Below are positions 7,865 to 16,553 of a DNA stretch of 64,000 nucleotides, piece by piece. Each line of letters starts with the position of its first letter. Position 1 is the first letter of the stretch. The notes under the pieces are model-generated. The model saw nothing but the letters and a program-made list of their open reading frames with translations. It was not told the origin of the DNA and searched no databases. The DNA is from PoT sp049331405 (GTDB taxonomy: Bacteria; Planctomycetota; Planctomycetia; Isosphaerales; Isosphaeraceae). Position numbers and translations under genes: made by a program. The stretch spans positions 6,324,001 to 6,388,000 of the forward strand of contig NZ_CP186274.1 of NCBI RefSeq assembly GCF_049331405.1, in the 5' to 3' direction.

Positions 7865-7892
7865 GTCGGTTCGATCCCGACGCAACTCGCCA
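7865..7892 (+). other. tRNA 3'-end-like fragment (T-arm, acceptor strand, CCA)
   Basis: GTCGG (7865-7869), loop TTCGATC (7870-7876) and CCGAC (7877-7881) make a textbook T-arm. GCAACTC (7882-7888), a discriminator G and CCA (7890-7892) follow as the 3' acceptor strand. The matching 5' acceptor strand GAGTTGC, a D-arm and an anticodon arm were not found upstream at tRNA distance. It may be the remnant of a tRNA or an attachment-site scar. The rest of the 7781-8110 gap shows nothing else I recognise. Confidence 0.5.
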
Positions 7893-8110
7893 AAGGGTGA
7901 GGATGTTTGGTGGATCCTGTTCCGAGCCCCTGGAGAAAAATTGCGACCTCCTCCTCATGACTCGGCCCCTCGAGCGTTAACGAGATAGCGACGATGCGGG
8001 CCATGACCGATTTCTGCGAACCCGGAACTTCGCCGCGACTCGGCACGTCCAAGGGAACGAGTCGCTTCGATGCTGGTGCCCGCGCTCCCGTCCTTCGAGG
8101 AGGTGGTCCG

Positions 8111-9595
8111 ATGTTCAAGCGGTTTGCGATGCTGGCCCTGGCGGCCCTGGCGGTGCTGAGCATCGTCTGGGAGTCTTGCCGTTCCGTCGTCTCGGTGGCT
8201 CTCGCCGATGAGCCTCCCCCCGCTCAGAAGGAAGTCGGCGAGGCGAAGGCCGACCCAGCCCCCACGGTCTGGACCACGGCTGTCCCGCCCAAGGCCCTGA
8301 GCGATCACGTGGCGAAAGGCCTGGCCTGGCTGGTCGAACACCAGCACCCCAACGGCGGCTGGAGCCAGGGGGAAGAGGCGGCGACCATGCACCCCGGCGG
8401 CGGCAAGCAGTTCACCGACACCCCCAACGTCGCCGACACCTGCATCGCCGCGCTCGCCTTGCTCCGAGCCGGCCACACGCCGGAGAGCGGCACCTACAAG
8501 GAGGCCGTTGCCAGGGCGGTCAAATACGTGCGGTCCCAGGTCGACGCCTCGGCCCCCGACTCGCTGGACGTCTCAAACGTCAAGGGGACCCGCGTCCAGA
8601 TGAAACTGGGTCCAAATATCGACACATTCCTCGCCTCGTTATTCCTCGCCGAGGTCAAGGGCCGCATGCGTGACGAGCAGGCCAACCGTGAGGTCAACCA
8701 GTCGCTCGACAAGGTCCTGGCCAAGATCAAGAAGCACCAGAAGGCCGACGGCACCTGGGATAACGCGACCGGCTGGGCCCCGATCCTCGCGCAATCGGTC
8801 GGCGGCAAAGGGCTGAACCGAGCCGCGCAGGCCGGTGCGAACGTCCCGGCCGAGGTCCTCGCGAAGACCGAGAGCTTCGCCGTGGCCCAGTCGAACGCCG
8901 CCTCCGCGAAGCCGGCCACGGCCGCCGCTCCCCCGGTCGAGACCGTGGCGCTGCTGGAATCCGCCCCCGGCGAGACCGCAGGTACCAGGACCGCCGGTCG
9001 GGCCAAAGTCTCCGGCATGTCCAGGGCGGGAGGCATGGGCATGGCGGGCATGATGGGAGGCGGCCGCGGCTTCGCCATGGACGGAGCCGCCGGCGTCGAG
9101 CTCTACGCACGGGCCTCGAACCTGAGCACCCTGCAGGACTCGGTCAACACCAACGAGGCGGCGGAAGCCAAGTTCCGCATGATGTACGACACCGCCAAGA
9201 ACGACAAGGATCGCAGCTTCGCCAAACGCGGCCTGGACCGCGTCGAGAATACTCGCAAGGCCCATCAGGAATCGCAGAAAGCCCTGCTCGGCCGCCTCGA
9301 CGACGCCGGCTTCGTCGCCGGCTTCGGCTCCAACGGCGGCGAGGAATTCCTCAGCTACATGAACATCAGTGAGAGCCTGGTTCTCAAGGGCGGCCATGAC
9401 TGGAAGCGCTGGGACGACGCGATGGCCAGCAACCTCGACCGCATCCAGAACCAGGACGGTAGCTGGTCGGGCCACCACTGCATCACCGGCAAGACCTTCT
9501 GCACCTCCACCGCGCTGCTCGTCCTGATGGCCGATCGCACGCCCGTCCCCGTGAAGGCAAAGCCGGCCGCCGAAGCGAAAGAGTCGGTGCATTGA
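8111..9595 (+). CDS. Secreted protein with terpene-cyclase-like toroid repeats
   Basis: 494 residues. Residues 1-32 are a signal peptide ending near SVALADE. Toroid (prenyltransferase/squalene-oxidase-type) repeats are visible at about residues 70-130 (HPNGGWSQGEE, DTCIAALALLRAGH), 200-240 (KADGTWDNATGWAPILAQ) and 430-480 (QDGSWSGHHCITGKTFCTS). Between them lies a low-complexity Ala/Gly/Met-rich linker and a charged helical stretch. The catalytic Asp-rich motif of squalene-hopene cyclase was not seen, so an enzyme role is doubtful. The start at 8111 has a perfect AGGAGG at 8098-8103. The next gene downstream encodes another toroid protein. Confidence 0.7.
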   Translation: MFKRFAMLALAALAVLSIVWESCRSVVSVALADEPPPAQKEVGEAKADPAPTVWTTAVPPKALSDHVAKGLAWLVEHQHPNGGWSQGEEAATMHPGGGKQFTDTPNVADTCIAALALLRAGHTPESGTYKEAVARAVKYVRSQVDASAPDSLDVSNVKGTRVQMKLGPNIDTFLASLFLAEVKGRMRDEQANREVNQSLDKVLAKIKKHQKADGTWDNATGWAPILAQSVGGKGLNRAAQAGANVPAEVLAKTESFAVAQSNAASAKPATAAAPPVETVALLESAPGETAGTRTAGRAKVSGMSRAGGMGMAGMMGGGRGFAMDGAAGVELYARASNLSTLQDSVNTNEAAEAKFRMMYDTAKNDKDRSFAKRGLDRVENTRKAHQESQKALLGRLDDAGFVAGFGSNGGEEFLSYMNISESLVLKGGHDWKRWDDAMASNLDRIQNQDGSWSGHHCITGKTFCTSTALLVLMADRTPVPVKAKPAAEAKESVH

Positions 9596-9732
9596 GCCTG
9601 TGCAGAAATCCGTTGAAAAATAGCCAAGAGTTAAGAAAATAGATAAGTAAATAAGTCGCCGTGTGAGGTGCTGGCAAATTTCGCTCAGCACCTCACGCGT
9701 TCCCAACTCCGTGGCGTGATCGGAATCTCATC

Positions 9733-10995
9733 ATGGCAACGGGGTCAATGTATGAAGAGACCGTGCCCTCTTGTCGTCATTCCCTTCCCAAAGCATCGAT
9801 CAGCCGTCGTCTCGCCCTCTCGATGATCTCGATGGGCCTTGGCGTGTCGGGTTGCAAGGCCCGCCGCAGGACGCTGCTCGAGGAGATGGACGCCGCCCTC
9901 GCCTCGGGCCTTCGAGCCCTCATTGGAGCTCAATCAAGCAATGGCTCCTGGTGTTCGAAGACCTATGGAGCCCTGAAGGACGGCCTCTCGCTGACGGGCC
10001 CCGTGCTCAAGGCGATCCTTTATGGCCCAAGCGTGCCAGGATCCGAACGAGCCAGGCGGCTCGGCGCCGAGTACCTCGCTCGCCGCGTTCGTCAGGACGG
10101 CTCGATCGACTACGGCCCGTTCGGCGCGATCTATCCCGTCTACTCGGCATCGACGGCTGCCATCGTCCTCAGCCGATACGACACGGGCAGTGGCACACGT
10201 CCGCGCGACGCCTGGCTCGCCGACCTGCAATCGAGGCAGCTCACCGAGGACCTCGGCTGGACCCCGGACGACCCGGCCTACGGCGCCTGGGGCTACGCGA
10301 CCTTCCCGACGAGCAAACAATCCATCGATGCGAACGCAGGATCACCGGCCGACGCCGACCTCTCCTCCACCCTCTTCGCCCTCGGGGCCCTCGGGATCTC
10401 CGGTTCATCGAACGATACCCCGGCCATCCAGAAGGCCCTACAATTCGTGCAGCGCTGCCAGAACTTCGACGAGCACCATTCTCGCTTCGCCGACGGCGGC
10501 TTCTTCCTCTCCCCCACCGACCCCGTGCGGAACAAGGCGGGCGTGGCTGGGGTCGACTCAGATGGTCGCGAGCGTTACCACTCCTACGGCGGCCCGACCG
10601 CCGATGGCCTTCGCGCCCTCCTGCGCTGCGGGCTCTCGGCCAAACATCCACGCGTCATCGCCGCGCGAGCCTGGCTCGAGAACCACTTCGACCCCAGTCG
10701 CAACCCGGGGACCTTCGAACCAATACGCGAGGTCGAGCGCGACGCCACCTATTACTACACGGCCTGGTCGACCGCCCATGCCTTCCGGGCCCTCGGCACC
10801 TCTCACTTCCGCTCCCAGGGCCGCGATGTACCCTGGACCGAAGAACTCGCGAAGGCCCTCATCGAGCGCCAGAGGCCCGACGGCTTCTGGTCGAATCGCT
10901 GGCAAGCGTCCAAGGAAGACGACCCGCTCATCGCAACCCCACTGGCCCTCGGCGCCCTTGGGATTTGCCGGATGCTGACACCAACACATCCTTGA
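9733..10995 (+). CDS. Putative lipoprotein with terpene-cyclase-like toroid repeats
   Basis: 420 residues. The N-terminus carries a basic SISRR stretch, a hydrophobic run and a lipobox VSGC ending at C41, so the mature protein is probably membrane-anchored. QW-like toroid repeats follow: SSNGSWCSKTYG near residue 75, RQDGSIDYGPFGAIY near 130, then ADLSSTLFALGALG, and RPDGFWSNRWQ near the end. Similar to squalene-hopene cyclase/prenyltransferase superfamily barrels, but the cyclase catalytic motif is not evident. The start codon is uncertain: 9748 is an in-frame alternative, and neither has a strong ribosome-binding site. Probably functionally related to the preceding toroid gene. Confidence 0.68.
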   Translation: MATGSMYEETVPSCRHSLPKASISRRLALSMISMGLGVSGCKARRRTLLEEMDAALASGLRALIGAQSSNGSWCSKTYGALKDGLSLTGPVLKAILYGPSVPGSERARRLGAEYLARRVRQDGSIDYGPFGAIYPVYSASTAAIVLSRYDTGSGTRPRDAWLADLQSRQLTEDLGWTPDDPAYGAWGYATFPTSKQSIDANAGSPADADLSSTLFALGALGISGSSNDTPAIQKALQFVQRCQNFDEHHSRFADGGFFLSPTDPVRNKAGVAGVDSDGRERYHSYGGPTADGLRALLRCGLSAKHPRVIAARAWLENHFDPSRNPGTFEPIREVERDATYYYTAWSTAHAFRALGTSHFRSQGRDVPWTEELAKALIERQRPDGFWSNRWQASKEDDPLIATPLALGALGICRMLTPTHP

Positions 10996-11167
10996 TCAAT
11001 AAGTATCGGATCGTGTGCAGGGCTCTCATAACGTGGTCGTGCGAATTGCCTTTCGCGAGCGTTGACGGTTGTGGGAGTCATGCCCGATGATGGCTGCCCG
11101 TGAAGGTGAGCACTCGTGGCATCGACCGCCTCGCGACCCCGATACCTTCGGATGCCGGACCAAAGCG

Positions 11168-11896
11168 ATGGAGTTGTTACCGGCGATGAGACGACGTTTC
11201 GCGGTCGTGATGTACGCCCTCGCGGCGTGGTCCCTTGTCGAAGGGCCCGCGGAGGCTGGGATGCCTTCGCCGTTCGCGACGCTGGAGGATCTCGCCAGGC
11301 TTCGCCTCCAGAGCATCTCGTTCTTCCTCGCGACCTTCCTGGTGTGTGCCTGGCTGTTCCAGCGGATCTGGAATGGCCTGACCGGCGATTTCCCGAGACT
11401 GCCTCGGCTCTCCTTCCGCAGGGCGATCGGCGTCATGACCCTCTGGGGCCTGCTGTTCCTGATCGTTCTGACCATGATTTCCGGCGCCCGTGAGTTGTTG
11501 ACGCCGGGAGCCTGGCGCAAGGACGGGCTCACCTACAAGCTTGATGAGGCCAAGACGAAACCGGCTCCAAACCCGGACCCTGCGAAGCTCTCCCTTCGGC
11601 GCCAGAAGTTGGAGAGCCTGGGGCTCCTCCTCTCGCATTACGCCGAGAGTCACGGCGGGCAATTCCCTCCCGACGCCCAGGTCGCCGAGATCCCCGAGAA
11701 GGCCTGGGTGGTCCCCGACCCGTCCGAGATGAAATATCGATATATCCAGGGGCAACGCCAGGGCGGCGATGAACGTCCCCTGGCCATCGAGCCTGCGATT
11801 TTCGATAAGCATCCCCTCGTGCTCTTCACGAGCCTGGCGGTCAGGCCGATGACGTTCGAGCAGATCAAGAACCTCCTGGCATCGGGAGGGAAGTGA
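11168..11896 (+). CDS. Membrane protein of unknown function
   Basis: 242 residues from the chosen start. The first 30 residues resemble a signal peptide (basic MRRRF, then a hydrophobic run, ending AEA). Two more hydrophobic segments follow at about residues 48-66 (FFLATFLVCAWLF) and 88-108 (WGLLFLIVLTMI). The C-terminal part is soluble and holds SLGLLLSHYAESHGGQFPPD, a pattern common in planctomycete proteins tied to DUF1559 partners. The start could also be 11186. The stop overlaps the start of the next gene by one base (TGATG), indicating translational coupling. I do not recognise a family. Confidence 0.6.
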   Translation: MELLPAMRRRFAVVMYALAAWSLVEGPAEAGMPSPFATLEDLARLRLQSISFFLATFLVCAWLFQRIWNGLTGDFPRLPRLSFRRAIGVMTLWGLLFLIVLTMISGARELLTPGAWRKDGLTYKLDEAKTKPAPNPDPAKLSLRRQKLESLGLLLSHYAESHGGQFPPDAQVAEIPEKAWVVPDPSEMKYRYIQGQRQGGDERPLAIEPAIFDKHPLVLFTSLAVRPMTFEQIKNLLASGGK

Positions 11897-12933
11897 TGTC
11901 GAGACTCACCTTGATCATCATCGCCTTCGTCGTATCCATGCTCCTGATCTGCATGGGGATCATCCTCCCGTTCGACCTGGCCCTCAACCTCGCATTCGGC
12001 TGGGCTCCCTTCCTCTACCGCGTCATCCCCCAATTGACGCTGAATGTCGGCAGCGTCCTCGCGGCGACCGCGGCGGTGGTCGCGTTTGCGCTAGGCCTGC
12101 ACGGGTTCCTGACCTGGCTCGTGCCCCGGTTGGCCGAGGCCGGTTCGAACTCGCAATGGCGTTGGAGGAAGCGCTGGACGGCCGCGGTCGTGGGAGGCGT
12201 GGTCATCCTGTTCGCCTCGGGCGTGGCGACGGTCGGGGTCGTCCATCAACTCGGCTGGCTGCTGGCGTCGAAGGACCGGCTCCTCACATTCGGAGGGTCG
12301 CCCGCCGTGAGCCGGGTTAGGTCGGTGAATAACCTCAAGCAGATAGGGTTGGCCTTCTACAACTACAATCAATCAATCGGCACGTTCCCGCCCGGCTCTA
12401 CGTTCGACCGCACGGGGAGGCCCCTCCATAGCTGGCAGTCGCTCTTGCTGCCCTTCATGGAAGAGACCGCCCTCGCCGAGCAGATTGACTTCCTGTCGCC
12501 CTGGGATGAGCCTGTGAACGCGAGGGCATTCCAGACGCCGCTTCGAGGGCTCCTGAACCCCGAGTTCGGCTCCCCCGAGGAGAAGGATGCGGCGGGATAT
12601 GCCCTCACGCACTACACGGCAAACGTAAGGGTGCTCGGGAATGACAAGGCATTGCGGATCGAGGACTTCAAGGATGGCACGAGCCAGACCCTGATGGCGG
12701 GCGAGGTTGCCGAGGGCTTCAAGCCCTGGGGCGATCCGATGAACCGGCGTGATCCCGGTTTGGGGATCAATCAATCGCCCGAAGGGTTCGGGAGTCCCCA
12801 GAAGACCGGCGCCCTGTTCCTCTTATCCGACGGCTCGGTCCGCTTCATCAGGACGGGCGTCAAGCCGAGCCACCTGAAGGCATTGAGCACCCCCGCCTCG
12901 GGCGAGGTGATCCGACCCGAGGACGAGTTCTGA
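11896..12933 (+). CDS. DUF1559-like protein with N-terminal membrane segments
   Basis: 345 residues. The C-terminal two thirds show the DUF1559 (SBP_bac_10) pattern: NNLKQIGLAFYNY, GTFPPGSTFDRTGRPLHSWQ, LLPFMEETALAEQID, and the late SDGSVRFIR. Unusually, the prepilin-like N-terminal methylation helix that precedes this domain in most planctomycete members is absent. Instead there are about three hydrophobic segments in the first 125 residues. The ATG at 11896 shares its A with the preceding stop, and GGAGG lies at 11885-11889. DUF1559 proteins are numerous in planctomycetes; their role, perhaps pseudopilin-like, is not established. Confidence 0.8.
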   Translation: MSRLTLIIIAFVVSMLLICMGIILPFDLALNLAFGWAPFLYRVIPQLTLNVGSVLAATAAVVAFALGLHGFLTWLVPRLAEAGSNSQWRWRKRWTAAVVGGVVILFASGVATVGVVHQLGWLLASKDRLLTFGGSPAVSRVRSVNNLKQIGLAFYNYNQSIGTFPPGSTFDRTGRPLHSWQSLLLPFMEETALAEQIDFLSPWDEPVNARAFQTPLRGLLNPEFGSPEEKDAAGYALTHYTANVRVLGNDKALRIEDFKDGTSQTLMAGEVAEGFKPWGDPMNRRDPGLGINQSPEGFGSPQKTGALFLLSDGSVRFIRTGVKPSHLKALSTPASGEVIRPEDEF

Positions 12934-12981
12934 ATCAAATGATGTGATCAGTTCGTCATTAACGCCGTTTCCTGATCGAGC

Positions 12982-13012
12982 CGACATCGCAGGCGCCGGG
13001 CCTGCGATGTCG
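12982..13012. terminator. Bidirectional terminator hairpin between convergent genes
   Basis: CGACATCGCAGGC (12982-12994) pairs perfectly with GCCTGCGATGTCG (13000-13012) around a 5-base loop. It lies between the DUF1559-like stop (12933, plus) and the M61 peptidase stop (13026, minus). There is no clear T-run on either side. Confidence 0.6.
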
Positions 13013-13025
13013 ACGCGAGGCAAAG

Positions 13026-14879
13026 TCAGTCCTTGAGCCAGGCCTTGCGATGTGCCTTGGCTGGGTCGCCGGCGTCGGGGTCGATCTCCCACTTCCACGC
13101 CGTGACCGGCTCCTTACCGAACGTGGTCGCGATCCGCATGAGGCGGCCCCGGCGGGCGATGAGGATGGAGACGCGATCTTGCGGCCGGAATTGCTCCATG
13201 CGCCGGGACCACTGCTCGGGCAGGATGCGTTCTTCGTCGATGCCGACGATCTCGTCCCCCACGTTGAACCCGAGGGCGTGCCCCGGGGTCTCGCGCTTGA
13301 CCCCCGTCACCATGAGCTTGCCCCCTTCGGGTTTGGTGACGAGGCCGAGCCAGGCCTTCTCGGGAGCCTTGTCGTTCACCTTGCCCTTGCTGCCCTTGCC
13401 GAAGCGGAGGCCGTACCAGCCGGAGGCCTGGGAGTAATCAAGCTCCTCGGTGGTCTCGAGGGCGAGGCGGAACCACTCCTTCAGATCGACGCCGGCGACT
13501 TCCTGGGCGGCGGCCCGGAACTCCTGCGGCGTGTACCCCTTCTCGCCCGAGTAGCGGGAGTAGACGAGCCGCATGACGTCGTCGAGGCTCTTCGCCCCAT
13601 CGGTCGCCTGGCGGATCTTGGCGTCGAGCAGGAGCCCGACGACGGCCCCCTTGGTGTAGTAGCTGATCGCCGTGTTCGGCGTGTTCTCGTCGCGGCGGTA
13701 GTACTTGATCCAGGCGTCGAACGAGGCCGTTTCAAGCGGCTGCACAAGCCTCCCGGGCGTCTCCTGGAGCTTCTCGATGTCGCCCTTGGGCTGGTCGGAG
13801 TCAGAACCAGGCGGCGGCTGGTCCCCGGTCAAATACTCCTCGACCGTGCTGAGCCCGGCCCGACGCACCGTAAGGCGGTCGTAATAGCTGGTGATCCCCT
13901 CGGCGATCCAGAGGCTCCTGGTGAGGACTTCCCCCTCGTAGTCGAACGGCCCCAGCTCGACGGGGCGCATGCGCTTGACATTCCAGGTATGAAAAAATTC
14001 ATGCGCGACCAGGTTCAGCCATGAAAGATAATCGGCGCGCCGACGAGTGGCCCAGCGGCTGGCCATCAGGAGCGTTGAGTTCTTGTGCTCGAGGCCGCCG
14101 GAGCCCTCGACCAGCATATTGAAGAAGACGTACTTGTCGTAAGGCAGGTGGCCCCAGAGGTCGCGCTCGGTCCGGACGATCGCCTCGACGTCCTTGGCCG
14201 ACTTGGGCCCGTCCCAGATGCCCCCTTCCCCTTCGTTGACGAGGAAGTGCTTCTTGCCGTCGACCTCAAACTCATAGATCGCAGGGTTACCGGCGTAGAT
14301 TGGGGAGTCGACCAGCGTGTCGAAGTCCGCGGCGACGTAGCGGTGGCCGGGAGGACCGGGGATGTCGGGCAGTCCCGTGACCGATCGCTTCCAGTTCGGC
14401 GGCAGGACGAGCGAGACCTCGTGCGGCCGGACGGTCGACCCGGCCAGGGTCAGGAACGTCGCCGCGCCGTTGAGCATGGTGAAGGATTCGTCGATCCAGT
14501 TCGACTGCACCGTCATCTCGCGGCCATAGACGCGATAGAAGACGCTGATCCGTTCGGCGTCGGGCGTCCCGATCTTCCAGCGGTTCTTGCGGGTCTTCTC
14601 GATGGTCAGGCTCTTGCCTTCGGGGGTCTTCGCCGAGAGGCCTTCGACGTTCCTGGCGTACTCGCGGACGAGGTACGACCCGGGCGTCCAGACGGCCATC
14701 ATCAACTCGACCTCGGGCTTGCCGTCGGTGGGGACGGTGGCCTCGACCTCGACGTAATGCGTCTGGGGGGCGGGGAAACGAAGGGTATAGCGGATCGGCT
14801 CGGCGGAGAAACTCGGGCTCGAATGCAGGAAGAGGACCGCCAGGAGTGGGGCGAGGAGGTAGGCGAAACGCTGGGGCAT
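13026..14879 (-). CDS. M61-family metallopeptidase with C-terminal PDZ domain
   Basis: 617 residues, exported. Residues 1-26 form a signal peptide ending FSAEP. An N-terminal beta domain (MAVWTPGSYLVREYARNVEG) is typical of M61 glycyl aminopeptidases. The zinc site is HEFFH at H293, E294, H297, followed by the downstream WIAEGITSYYD with the third ligand. A PDZ-like domain occupies about residues 515-600 (AWLGLVTKPEGG, then PGHALGFNVGDEIVGIDEE). The family cleaves N-terminal residues or acts in periplasmic protein turnover. The frame continues upstream to 15020, but the ATG at 14879 has TGAGG six bases before it and starts the signal peptide. It is monocistronic with a convergent neighbour. 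Confidence 0.92.
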   Translation of the reverse strand: MPQRFAYLLAPLLAVLFLHSSPSFSAEPIRYTLRFPAPQTHYVEVEATVPTDGKPEVELMMAVWTPGSYLVREYARNVEGLSAKTPEGKSLTIEKTRKNRWKIGTPDAERISVFYRVYGREMTVQSNWIDESFTMLNGAATFLTLAGSTVRPHEVSLVLPPNWKRSVTGLPDIPGPPGHRYVAADFDTLVDSPIYAGNPAIYEFEVDGKKHFLVNEGEGGIWDGPKSAKDVEAIVRTERDLWGHLPYDKYVFFNMLVEGSGGLEHKNSTLLMASRWATRRRADYLSWLNLVAHEFFHTWNVKRMRPVELGPFDYEGEVLTRSLWIAEGITSYYDRLTVRRAGLSTVEEYLTGDQPPPGSDSDQPKGDIEKLQETPGRLVQPLETASFDAWIKYYRRDENTPNTAISYYTKGAVVGLLLDAKIRQATDGAKSLDDVMRLVYSRYSGEKGYTPQEFRAAAQEVAGVDLKEWFRLALETTEELDYSQASGWYGLRFGKGSKGKVNDKAPEKAWLGLVTKPEGGKLMVTGVKRETPGHALGFNVGDEIVGIDEERILPEQWSRRMEQFRPQDRVSILIARRGRLMRIATTFGKEPVTAWKWEIDPDAGDPAKAHRKAWLKD

Positions 14880-15685
14880 CGGAACCTCAAAATCCCAGTT
14901 GATGAGTGTCTTTTGACGCCCGGAGAAGGCGAATCGGGCCCCGGGCGGGGAGGGCTTGCCCGGATTCGAGGCCGTTCGCCCGGGAGAGCCCCGGGACCTC
15001 GCCTTCTCGAACGACCACATGATACACGGTGATATCGCCGCGGGAATCGGGTCGGCCTGAATTCGGACTGGAGAGACAAGCCAATGCCGGGAGCGGAGAT
15101 CGAGCGTGATCGAGCCGGATTTGGCGAGGACCTGCGAAGGCGGTCACGTTTCAGCCCATTCATACGTAGCAGAACAGGACACATTTGGTTCGGTGAGTGC
15201 GAACCCGGACCAAACTCGCCTCGTATGAGCAGGTAGAAGAACACGTTAAGAGCCTCTCGAATGAGGCGGGGATTCGCGGTCGGGGCGCAAGGGGGAGCAC
15301 TCCGCCGAGGGCCGAGCTCGGTGCACAATCGGTGCCGTCGAATGCTCGCCCGCGGGGGTGGAAGGGGACTTCGTCGAGGGAGAGTGCCGGGGTCGGAGAA
15401 AGAAGAGATCAGGATCCTTGCAAACGTTGGCGAAAGATCGCCCCTCTCGCAAGTCGCGATAGCGAGGCACGGACAGTCGATCGGGAATTGGTCCGGGCGG
15501 AAGCGTGTTCCGGAGGATTCCGGCGGAACGCCGGCGAAGACCGGTCGGGAATCAGGGTGAATACGCGACCCATCAAACGACCAATATTCTCCCCCACGTC
15601 GTAGAAAGACCGAACGGACGCTCGACCGAAGTTATGGCGAGGCCTGGGCGTCTCCAATGAAAGATCAACTTCAGGGAGCCTGGCA
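14880..15685. other. 806-bp gap without a convincing gene
   Basis: Short open frames exist here, including a 135-codon plus-strand frame at 15197, but none has a ribosome-binding site, known motif or expected composition. No tRNA, repeat or strong promoter was recognised. It separates the M61 peptidase (minus) from the Gly/Tyr-rich gene (plus), so it must hold promoters for both. Confidence 0.4.
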
Positions 15686-16198
15686 ATGCTAGTCCGATCG
15701 ATGCTCTTGGCGGCAGTGGTGGCGGTCGCATCCGTAACTCCCTCGTTCGCTCGAGGCGGCGGCGGCCATGGCGGCGGCGGAGGCCACATGGGTGGCGGTC
15801 ACGTGGGTGGTGGCCATGTCGGCGGTTATCACGGCGGCGGGGGTTATTACCACGGTGGTGGCGGCTACTACCATGGCGGTGGCGGCTATTATCGCGGCGG
15901 CGGCTATGGTTACCGCAGTGGCTACGGCGGCCTGGGTTACTACCCGTTCTATGGGCTCGGCTACGGCTTGGGCTATGGCGGGTATGGTGGATACGGCTAC
16001 GGTTCTGGCTACGGGTACGGCAACAGCGGGTACTATTCCGGCTACTCGTCCCCGAGCTACAACTACTCAAGCGGCTACAGCGGCTATGGCACGACCGCCG
16101 GTGCCCCCTACTTCACGGGCCAGTATTACACCGTGAATGGCTACCAGTATCCCGTGTACTACAATCCGGCGAACGGGACGTATATCTACTATCCCTGA
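15686..16198 (+). CDS. Secreted Gly/Tyr-rich low-complexity protein
   Basis: 170 residues. Residues 1-22 are a signal peptide (AAVVAVASVTPSFA). The mature protein starts with Gly/His-rich repeats (GGGGH, GGGHVGG units), then GGGGYYHGG units repeated three times, then a long Gly/Tyr/Ser region (GYGSGYGYG), and ends in a more ordered segment with YFTGQYYTVNGYQYPVYYN. The composition suggests an extracellular or cell-wall-associated structural or adhesive protein; the His-rich start could bind metal. AGGGAG at 15673-15678 supports the start. A strong terminator follows 48 bases after the stop, so it is transcribed alone. No enzymatic function is indicated. Confidence 0.8.
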   Translation: MLVRSMLLAAVVAVASVTPSFARGGGGHGGGGGHMGGGHVGGGHVGGYHGGGGYYHGGGGYYHGGGGYYRGGGYGYRSGYGGLGYYPFYGLGYGLGYGGYGGYGYGSGYGYGNSGYYSGYSSPSYNYSSGYSGYGTTAGAPYFTGQYYTVNGYQYPVYYNPANGTYIYYP

Positions 16199-16245
16199 CG
16201 TTCGCCAGTCCGACGGTTCTCACCGTCCATAGCGGCGACAAGCCC

Positions 16246-16291
16246 CGCCCGGTTCCCCGGTATGATACCGGGGAATCGGGCGTCTTTGTTT
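16246..16291 (+). terminator. Rho-independent terminator of the Gly/Tyr-rich gene
   Basis: A 17-bp stem (16246-16262 with 16266-16282, one G-T pair) closes a 3-base loop and is followed by the T-rich run TCTTTGTTT (16283-16291). It separates this gene from the rRNA operon that converges from the right. Confidence 0.85.
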
Positions 16292-16358
16292 GCTCTGGGA
16301 AGCGCAAGAACGAGTGGATCGTGAAGTGTTGGAAGATGCTAAGCGGAAGCTCGAGAAC

Positions 16359-16404
16359 AAAAAAAGCCGCCCCGGGTCACCTTTGGGGGTGACCGGGGCG
16401 GCTT
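16359..16404 (-). terminator. Rho-independent terminator of the rRNA operon
   Basis: Read on the minus strand, AAGCCGCCCCGGTCACC forms a long stem with the matching GGTGAC...GGGGCGGCTT arm (one bulged C) around a short C/A loop, followed directly by a run of seven T. It lies just beyond the 5S gene. Confidence 0.9.
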
Positions 16405-16410
16405 GTGGGA

Positions 16411-16521
16411 TTCCGGCGATGACCGACTTTCGCGCCAAGGGCACTATCATGGGCCTGACGGGCTTAACGGCCGTGTTCGGGATGGGAACGGGTGGGACCC
16501 CGTCAGTATGGTCGCCGGAAA
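16411..16521 (-). rRNA. rrf: 5S ribosomal RNA
   Basis: About 111 bases. The ends TTTCCGGCGA and TCGCCGGAA pair as helix I. Inside, GGTCCCACCCGTTCCCATCC and CCGAACACGG match the conserved 5S loop B/C region. It is the last gene of the 16S-23S-5S operon and is followed at once by the terminator. Confidence 0.9.
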
Positions 16522-16523
16522 TT

Positions 16524-16553
16524 CGTCCGCCGGGCGTTGAGGCCCGGCGGACG
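16524..16553 (-). other. Hairpin between 23S and 5S, candidate processing stem
   Basis: CGTCCGCCGGGC (16524-16535) pairs perfectly with GCCCGGCGGACG (16542-16553) around six bases. It lies immediately upstream of 5S in the transcript, a position expected for RNase processing of the precursor. Confidence 0.5.

Noticed and set aside
15197..15604. 135-codon plus-strand open frame in the 14880-15685 gap
   Set aside because: No ribosome-binding site, signal or family motif, and a composition unlike neighbouring genes.
15760..16080. Repeated GGC/TAT-rich units resembling a repeat array
   Set aside because: The repeats are coding (Gly/Tyr repeats of the secreted protein); there are no CRISPR-like spacers.
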